Shown here: in pieces, positions 57,793 through 64,000 of the stretch
How positions within the stretch are numbered: position 1 is the stretch's first letter
Layout of the letters: each line of letters opens with the position of its first letter
Source of the DNA: Tetradesmus obliquus
Taxonomy: Eukaryota > Chlorophyta > Chlorophyceae > Sphaeropleales > Scenedesmaceae
DNA: 64,000 nucleotides
Reading direction: 5' to 3'
Assembly (NCBI GenBank): GCA_030272155.1
Contig: CP126194.1
Coordinates: forward strand, 7,423,001 to 7,487,000
Position numbers and translations under genes: made by a program
The notes under the pieces: model-generated
Databases searched by the model: none
The model's input: only the letters and a program-made list of their open reading frames with translations
Told to the model about the DNA's origin: nothing

Positions 57793-58555
57793 GCTGGCGG
57801 CAGCTTGGCGGAAGGTTGAGCTGGGATGTGGCCTGCTGGTGAGGCAGTACTTGCCGTGCCCGGCACGTGGGCCTGCTCAGTTATGCTGTGGTGACGAGCC
57901 AATAGGACTGCTGGAGGGCTGAGCTGACCTGAGAGCTTGCTTGTCGGCTGACTTGAAGGCTAGTTCACGTTATGGTGGTGCAGGGGCTGGGGGCGTTATG
58001 GCCGCGGCCTCGGGGTGTGTTGGGCAGGCACGGCTTGATTGTAACTGGTTGACAGCTATGGTGCAGGGGGAGCTTGGGGAGAGCGGCTACGTGATTTAGT
58101 GCCGTGCTGCTGCTGGCTCCACTTGAGGTGTTACGTGCTGCTGGGTTTGACACGGTGCCTGTTTGGGATGTGCCCGCACAGATGCAATCATTAAAGCATG
58201 ATGCTGCGGTGTACACAGCGGCAGTCACACCACCTAGACGCTTCACATCCAAACCATGCTGTAACAGCGCAAGCTGAAGAGCTGCAGCACATCCCCATGG
58301 CACACGATCAAGCCAAGTCTGATGCCAGCGTGGCGCCCGCCATGACAAATGACGCCTGTCAGTGACACTTCGTCGCAAGCTCAATTTCAGCCGAATTTTA
58401 AAGATCCACAGCATTTTAACGACATTCTTTCGTTTCTTGCCTGAAGAGCTCTGCTTCTGCTGCGACCCGCAAGCCCTACTTGTCTGCATACTTTATTGTT
58501 GCTGTATCTTCGCAGATTAGTTACAAAAAACTAGCTTTAGTACAACACAAACATC
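57793..58555. other. Intergenic stretch
   Basis: A TGTAA motif at 58040-58044 lies about 250 bases after the Tbc2-like stop. A fragment near 57907-57925 repeats the last codons and stop of that gene (CTGCTGGAGGGCTGAGCTG). The promoter of SSF1 must lie at the right end. A long minus-strand frame at 57965-58489 has no recognisable features. Confidence 0.5.
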
Positions 58556-58747
58556 ATGGCCAAAACACGCAGAGTAAGCGCCGCTGTTGGCCGCGCGAGC
58601 ATTGCTGGCTGCAAGTCACAGCAGCTTGAACGACTCTGGCTGCTGTTGCGTGCAGAGGAAGAAGAGGTCGCATGTAGTGGAAGGTGCAGACCCCAGCAAA
58701 AAGCCGGACCCGCAGACATTCGTGTTCCGGCGAGGGAAGCACTGGGT

Positions 58748-58785
<38 letters not shown>

Positions 58786-59175
58786 AATTGCAGGAAGCAC
58801 TTGACTTTGCTCTGCGAGTGAATTGTTGTGCTGAATGGCCTGGGAGAGGCATGCAATATATCGCGCTTAGCTGCGCAGAACAGACTTAGGACTGTACAGC
58901 TCAGGCCAGAGGTGTCAAATGGCGCTCTGCATCATCCTGACACCTGTAGCGCGTTGTGCATTCAGCTTGCACAGAGAAAAATGGCGTGGCTGCCATCTAT
59001 CTCGCAGCTGTGGTGAATGTGTTGCCTCTGCAGGCCGCGGCTTCCTCATGCAACGCAGACTTAGTGGGCTAGACTGGAGCCTGTGTTGCAACAAGCTGCT
59101 GTGCATGGCAGGAGTCTGCGGTGCATGGTGCCGGCACTGCAGCTATGTTGCACCGCATGCTGCATTGCCTCATCC

Positions 59176-59217
<42 letters not shown>

Positions 59218-59604
59218 GCTCAGGGCATGCTTGGCGACCTGGAGTCAGACCTGCGCCGTATGATGCTGCCCAACACAGCCGCCGCGCTGCGTGAGAGCAA
59301 GCGCAACAGCCTCAAGGACTTTGTGTCCGTGGCAGGGCCCCTGGGCGTGAGCCACTTCATCATGCTGTCAGCCACTGAGAAGGCCACCTACCTGCGCCTG
59401 GCCAAGGCGCCTCGGGTAAGCAGCAGCAGCAACAGGAGCAGCAGCAGCAGCAGGCTGGGGGTGCTGGGTTTGGCAGGCTCATGAAGGCAGCAGCAGCAGC
59501 AGCAGCAGCAGCGCCAATGCCTGGCCAAGTCGTTGGGGGTGAGCAGTGGCGGCGCTGAGCAGGCTGTGTGTGGCAGGCGTCTGACAGCAGCAGCAACAGC
59601 AGCA

Positions 59605-59643
<39 letters not shown>

Positions 59644-60328
59644 TGTGCGCAGGCGACCAGGGCAAGCGGGTTACAGAGGCCGGGCTTCAGTGCAAGCAGT
59701 TGCGGCGGCCAGCAGCCCAAATTGGCACAGCAATCAGCACTTCAACCTGCACCGCGACTTTTTGTCCACAACCTTTGAAGGTATATGAACATGTTGTGTA
59801 ACATGTCGCAGGGCCCCACCCTCACGCTGCGCATCAAGGCGTACAGCCTGGCCGCTGACGTGGCAGCATCACAGGCGCGGCCCCGCATGCCGCCAAACGC
59901 GTTCAAGTCGTCGCCGCTGGTGGTGCTCAACAACTTTGACCCCAAGCAGAAGCAGCTGGCGCTGGCTGCCAGCCTGTTCCAGGGCATGTTCCCCAGCATC
60001 AACGTGGCCAATGTAAACCTGGCCACCTGCCAGGTGCGCACAGCAGCGCGCAGAACCGCATTGCCCTGTTGGTGCACAGAGACACGTTATCTTACCGCCT
60101 CACATGCATTAATGTGGCCTTACATGCGTCAACCTGGCCGACTGCTGGGTGCGCAGCAAGATAGTTGATTGCTGGTCTTGTTGTGCTGGCCTGTGGTGGA
60201 GAGATGTGCCCGGTGCTGCCACATGTACAGTGTTCTTTCTCACTGCATTGCTGGCAGGACATCGCATGGCGGCTATGGGCCAATCACTGCTTTGCCGTGC
60301 TTGTCTGGTACAATTGACATCTCTCACA

Positions 60329-60387
<59 letters not shown>

Positions 60388-63375
60388 GCAGCGCGTGGTG
60401 CTGCTGAGCGTGGACCCTGCCACTAACCTCATCAGCCTGCGCCACTTCACCATCAGCACCGCCCCCAGTGGTGTCAAGAAGAGCCTCAAGGCGCTCATGG
60501 CACGGCAGGCGCTGCCCGACCTAGGGAAGCTGCAGGACGTCAGCGAGCTGCTCACCAAGAGCGGCTACGGCTCGGTGCGTGACAGGTGTTTTCTGGTTGC
60601 GTGTGTTGGTGTAATGGTTACCGCTGTGTTTTCTCTTGATGCACATATCAAGAGCACGTGCAGTTGGCAGCTTGCGCTTCTGAAGTGCTGATTGTTGTGA
60701 CGCATCGTCTGGATGTGTGTTTTGCAGCCGTTCTGTTGAAGATGTGCAAAGTTGTCTGAATGTGTGTGTATTGTTGGTGCAGCTCCTGCATGGCGGGTTG
60801 ATGAGCAGCTGATTCCTCTACAGAGCCTTCCGGGGCCTGATGACACGAATCACAACAGTCTTCAAAGTTTTCTGACCGCTGCTGCACCTGCATCTTGGCT
60901 GGCACAGTGCCTGCCTGATGTTTATGTGACTGGGTTTTGGTGTTTATGTTTTCTGCACAGGCATGCACGCCATTGTCTTGTTTTCCTTCGCTCTACAGCA
61001 GCACCCACCTGCCCTTCGCTAGCAGCGCTCAGCCGCACGCAGCTCCTGCTGCTGCGACAGCTCCTCTTCGTCCCTTCTCCACTGCCTGACTTACATTCAA
61101 ATGTTGTTACATAACATGTTACACCGTCTTGCAGGAGTCGGAGGGTGAGGACGCTGAGACGTCGCGTGTGGTGCTGGAGGCGCCCGCAGCAGGCAGGGCG
61201 GGCCGTGCGCTGGTGGGGCGGCAGAGCCGTGTGCGGCTGCACGAGGTGGGGCCGCGCCTGGAGCTGGAGATCATCAAGGTGAGACCTGAACGTGCTGAAC
61301 AGCTCGAAGATTTCGATCAATTTGCATTTGTATCGCGTCCAGGGTTGAGGTGACAGGGCTGCATGAGGTGGGCCCGCGCCTGGAGCTGCAGATTGTCAAG
61401 GTAAGCAATACGGTAAGGCTTGAGATGGGTATTTGAGTGTCGTTGTCAGTCAGTTTTGGACAGTTTGATTCGTGCCGAAGGATTATGTGACAGGGCTGCA
61501 CGAGGTGGGCCCGCGCCTGGAGCTGGAGGTCGTCAAGGTGAGGCTTTGATGTTTCAACAGTTTGAACTTTTTTGAATAGGTCTGCCTTGTGCATTGCGGA
61601 GTGTGCATGGGTCCGTTGATACCTGTTACAATAAAGTGTCTGCTGTGCTTTTGGTAGTGGTTTCTTGCGGTATCTTTACGGTGCGCATGACCATGTATGT
61701 CACAGCAGCAGGGCTTGCTGTTGTTTGGAGTGCCTTGTGCATTTTGTTCAGAATGTGGCAGTACAGTTGCAACTTTTGCATGGCGGGCTGATGAGCAGCT
61801 GATTCCCCTACAGAGCCCTCCGGGGCCTGATGACACGAATCACAACAGTCTTCAAAGTTTTCTGACCGCCAACCAACTAGACTAGTCAACCAATTTGTTG
61901 CCCTGTAACTGCAGTGCTTGCTCTGCCACCCGTTGTGTTGCCCTACTTGTGTGTATCCGCAACTGACAGAGCAGAAAAATGGCTGTTACAATCGCCTTGG
62001 CCTTTTCAGGCTGTCAAGATGACTCTTTCCACAAACTGCACTCCATGTCCTCACTGTGTCAATTTGTGGTGCTGCCTTGCCGGCTGCTTCTTCCGCATCG
62101 TCAGGTGGAGGAGGGCCTGTGTAGCGGCGCCGTGCTGTACCACGCGCATGTTGCCTCTTCCCCCTGCCTCCTAATTATCACCACACACCCATCTGCCGAT
62201 TGCAGGTTGAAGAGGGCCTGTGTGGCGGCACTGTACCACGCGCATGTTGACTCTTTCCCCTGCCTCCTAATCCTCACCACACACCCATTCGCCGATTGCA
62301 GGTGGAGGAGGGCCTGTGTGGCGGCGCCGTGCTGTACCACGCGCACGTGGCGCGCAGCAAGGCGCAGGTCAGCGCGCAGCAGGCGGCCAAGGACGAGGCG
62401 GCCAAGCTGAAGGCGCAGCGGCGGCGGCAGCAGGAGGACAACGTGCGGCGCAAGGAGGTGCGGCCAGGGCAGGGGGGCCAGGGTGTGTGTGTGTGTGTCA
62501 TGAGGGCCACCTGCAGCACAACTTCAGGAGCACAATATCGCATTGCATTACGTCATTGCTGCACAAGGCGTATGTGATGGTGTGATGCTGCTGAGGTGTG
62601 GCGTGAGAGCGCAGCAGGATGTGAAGCGGCAGTCGCATGTGGGGTGACTGATGTTTTGAGCAAGGGGGATGGTATGTGTGTGTGTGGGTCTAGCGGCTGC
62701 ACAGCAGCAGCAGCGGCAGCGGTGGCGGCAAGTGCTGCACCCAGCTGTTACCACCGCCATCCCTTCCATGCAAGTGTCTCCCGGTGTATTGGCGTTGATG
62801 GCTGCTGTTTCCCACTCTTGCTCCCGTTCATTGCTGTGTCTCCTCGCTGAATGTCCCGTGCTGCTGCTATCCAATTACTGCTGTGTCCGCATGTGCAGGC
62901 TGAGCAGCGGCGGCAGGCTGAGCTGGCGGAGTTTGCTCGCCTGGCCAAGCAGGACCCAGAGGCAGCTGCAGCAGAGAAGCGCAAGCAGTGGTGGCGCAAG
63001 CAGCAGCGGGAGGCAGGCGAGGCGGGGGATCAGCGTGCTGCTGCTGCTGACGAGGATGATGATGATGACATTGCTTACTACAGGCAGGAGGTGGGGGAGG
63101 AGCCGCAGGAGGATGACAAGATCGGGCTGCGGGGTTCAGGGGGCCGGGGGCGGGGAGGGTTTAGGGGCCGCGGGCGCGGCCGCAGCAGCGGCAGCAGGGG
63201 CGGCGGCAGGGGCGGGGGCAGGGGTAGCAGCAGCGGCGGCAGCAGAGAGCGCGGGGGAGGGGATGCGGGAGGTGGGCGGGGCGGCAGTGGCTTTGGCGGC
63301 AGCAGTAGAGGCAAGCGGCGAGGCGGCTCAGCAGACGGGTTTGATGCTGGCAGGAAAAAGTTCAAGAAGCAGTAG
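58556..63375 (+). CDS. PPAN: SSF1/Peter Pan, Brix-domain 60S ribosome biogenesis factor
   Basis: Eight exons (58556-58573, 58656-58745, 59224-59415, 59812-60033, 60392-60574, 61135-61278, 62302-62457, 62899-63375), all multiples of three, give 493 residues (human PPAN 473). MAKTRRRKKRSHVVEGADPS is a basic start. The Brix domain follows from about residue 27 (FVFRRGKHW), with NSLKDFVSVAGPLGVSHF at 64-81, PTLTLRIKAYSL, FQGMFPSINVANVNL, RHFTISTAPSGVKKSL and VRLHEVGPRLELEIIK. Exon 7 holds the linker and start of a coiled, basic region. Exon 8 has an acidic stretch (DEDDDDDIAYYRQEVGEEP), as in the human protein, and a long Gly/Arg/Ser-rich tail ending KKFKKQ. The family acts in the nucleolus in 27S pre-rRNA processing and large-subunit assembly. 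The Gly/Arg tail is longer than I would expect and could bind RNA. Confidence 0.95.
58751..58783 (+). repeat. (CAG)11 at the 5' end of SSF1 intron 2
   Basis: Eleven uninterrupted units starting five bases after the exon 2 end (donor GTGAG). Confidence 0.95.
59177..59215 (+). repeat. (CTG)13 at the 3' end of SSF1 intron 2
   Basis: Thirteen uninterrupted units ending eight bases before the exon 3 start, in the position of the polypyrimidine tract. Confidence 0.95.
59586..59642 (+). repeat. CAG/CAA microsatellite in SSF1 intron 3
   Basis: CAG array with a few CAA interruptions, in mid-intron; another shorter CAG run follows the donor at 59416. Confidence 0.9.
60332..60385 (+). repeat. (CTG)18 before the SSF1 exon 5 acceptor
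   Basis: Eighteen uninterrupted CTG units ending six bases before exon 5; the longest pure tract in this window. Confidence 0.95.
60787..60879 (+). repeat. 93-bp direct repeat, copy 1 (SSF1 intron 5)
   Basis: Nearly identical to 61777-61869, 990 bp apart. It starts TGCATGGCGGG and ends TTTTCTGACCGC. The two copies flank exon 6. Confidence 0.9.
61350..61543 (+). repeat. Two partial SSF1 exon 6 copies with donors
   Basis: 61350-61405 and 61487-61543 each repeat the end of exon 6 (61235-61283): LHEVGPRLELQIVK with donor GTAAGC, and LHEVGPRLELEVVK with donor GTGAGG. Both keep the reading frame and differ only conservatively. Confidence 0.92.
61777..61869 (+). repeat. 93-bp direct repeat, copy 2 (SSF1 intron 6)
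   Basis: Second copy of the repeat at 60787-60879, with only a few substitutions. Confidence 0.9.
62100..62301 (+). repeat. Two tandem partial SSF1 exon 7 copies with acceptors
   Basis: Units of about 102 and 96 bp at 62104-62205 and 62206-62301 each begin with the first codons of exon 7 (V-E-E-G-L-C, Tyr-His-Ala-His-Val) and end with the acceptor GCCGATTGCAG. The first copy has a TAG codon in place of the Gly codon after Cys. The true exon at 62302 is the third unit. Confidence 0.92.
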
Positions 63376-63926
63376 ACACTGTGTTGGTGCAGCTGCGTGT
63401 GATTGTGATACCCGGAAACCCCAACAGGGCCGGCTGTATGTGTTGCTGTGCCGCACAGCGTTGCACTGCTGCAGCGCACCATTGCAATCTGAGTGGGCAG
63501 GATTACCTGTTTTTCCCTCCGACTCCCGCTTTGCTCAAAGCAAGTTTCCTGCGTTGTAACACTATCGTTGAGTGGATTTATTATTTCCTGCAATTCTCTA
63601 TACTGAATATCTTCCCGTTTTCTTCAGCAGCTGGCAGGACCACTGGAGCTCAGATCACCACACTAAGTTCGAGATCACCACCCAGATCACAGACCGTACA
63701 CCAGCGACTGCTAGACTTGCGGTCATTGAGAAGCGATTCCATTAGATTTGATAATCAAGAAATACTTCCCTGCGTTGCTGCCTGTGCGGCAGTCGGTGGC
63801 CAAATCTACAATGGACCAAAGCCCTCGTGCGATAGTGACGCTGCTGCTTTATGCTCTCGCTGCTGGTCCCGTCGCAACTTCCATACTCAATCCAACGTAT
63901 GTGGCGAGTACTGCACTGTTAGCACA
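63376..63926. other. SSF1 3' region and intergenic stretch
   Basis: Contains a TGTAA motif about 180 bases after the stop and the promoter of the gene at the right edge. A short frame at 63811-63953 has a hydrophobic start but ends early. Confidence 0.5.
63555..63559 (+). terminator. TGTAA polyadenylation-type motif for SSF1
   Basis: The motif lies 180 bases after the stop codon, a typical distance in green algae. Confidence 0.45.
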
Positions 63927-64000
63927 ATGCGCAGCAGCATGCACTGGGCGGTGATTGCGGTGGCCTGCGTCAGCATCCTGCTGCAGAGCGGGTGTGTAGC
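63927..64000 (+). CDS. Start of a secreted or membrane protein, cut by the window
   Basis: From the ATG at 63927 the frame reads MRSSMHWAVIAVACVSILLQ then SGCVA, open to the edge. A basic start, a hydrophobic core and small residues before the cysteine make a good eukaryotic signal peptide. The second ATG at 63939 would also work. Only 24 codons are visible, so the product is unknown, and a chance frame cannot be excluded. Confidence 0.4.
   Translation, partial: MRSSMHWAVIAVACVSILLQSGCV

Noticed and set aside
57965-58489. A 174-codon minus-strand open frame between the Tbc2-like and SSF1 genes
   Set aside because: No recognisable motif, signal peptide or partner exon; it overlaps the region expected to hold the 3' end of one gene and the promoter of the next.
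1-64000. tRNA and rRNA genes
   Set aside because: No cloverleaf with a GGTTCGA-type T-loop, and no rRNA core sequence, was seen on either strand; a short or unusual tRNA could have been missed by eye.

Overview
This is eukaryotic nuclear DNA, most likely from a chlorophycean green alga (Sphaeropleales or Chlamydomonadales; I cannot name a genus). The evidence is: intron-rich genes with GTGAG- or GTGCG-type donors, a very high density of CAG/CTG triplets, two genes of the algal Tbc2-like organelle RNA-factor type, a LysM/chitinase wall-type protein, and TGTAA motifs downstream of several stop codons. I assembled exon models by hand from reading frame, splice sites and intron phase. No transcript or database evidence was available.

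Layout. Positions 1-1.7 kb hold two inverted, truncated copies of an F-box-like/leucine-rich-repeat (LRR) family. 3.0-7.2 kb (minus) is an eight-exon acyltransferase-3 membrane protein. 8.8-13.9 kb holds two more copies of the LRR family, both broken. 14.7-17.0 kb is a secreted protein of unknown function. 18.8-20.9 kb is a second type of LRR gene, followed by decaying tandem copies of its last repeat. 21.9-23.2 kb (minus) is a fifth member of the first LRR family. 24.0-26.0 kb is an arylamine N-acetyltransferase. 28.1-36.9 kb (minus) is the nuclear export receptor exportin-1/CRM1 in 19 exons. 37.3-40.7 kb is a Tbc2-like organelle RNA factor, head-to-head with exportin-1. 42.6-50.5 kb (minus) is a secreted LysM plus GH18 chitinase of about 1344 residues. 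51.5-57.8 kb is a second Tbc2-like gene. 58.6-63.4 kb is the ribosome-biogenesis factor SSF1/Peter Pan (Brix family). A last secreted-protein gene begins at the right edge.

The genes do not form one pathway. They include housekeeping functions (nuclear export, 60S ribosome maturation, organelle gene expression), a wall/chitin enzyme, and a lineage-expanded LRR family that is largely decaying here.

The most unusual signal is structural. Introns repeatedly contain short tandem copies of the edge of the neighbouring exon, each with its splice site. I see this in five genes (more than a dozen copies), and 3'-terminal tandem copies follow two further genes. Separately, CTG-repeat tracts (sense strand) sit where the polypyrimidine tract should be, just upstream of many 3' splice sites. 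In one SSF1 intron a CAG tract after the donor could pair with the CTG tract before the acceptor. In my models 46 of 59 introns lie in phase 0.
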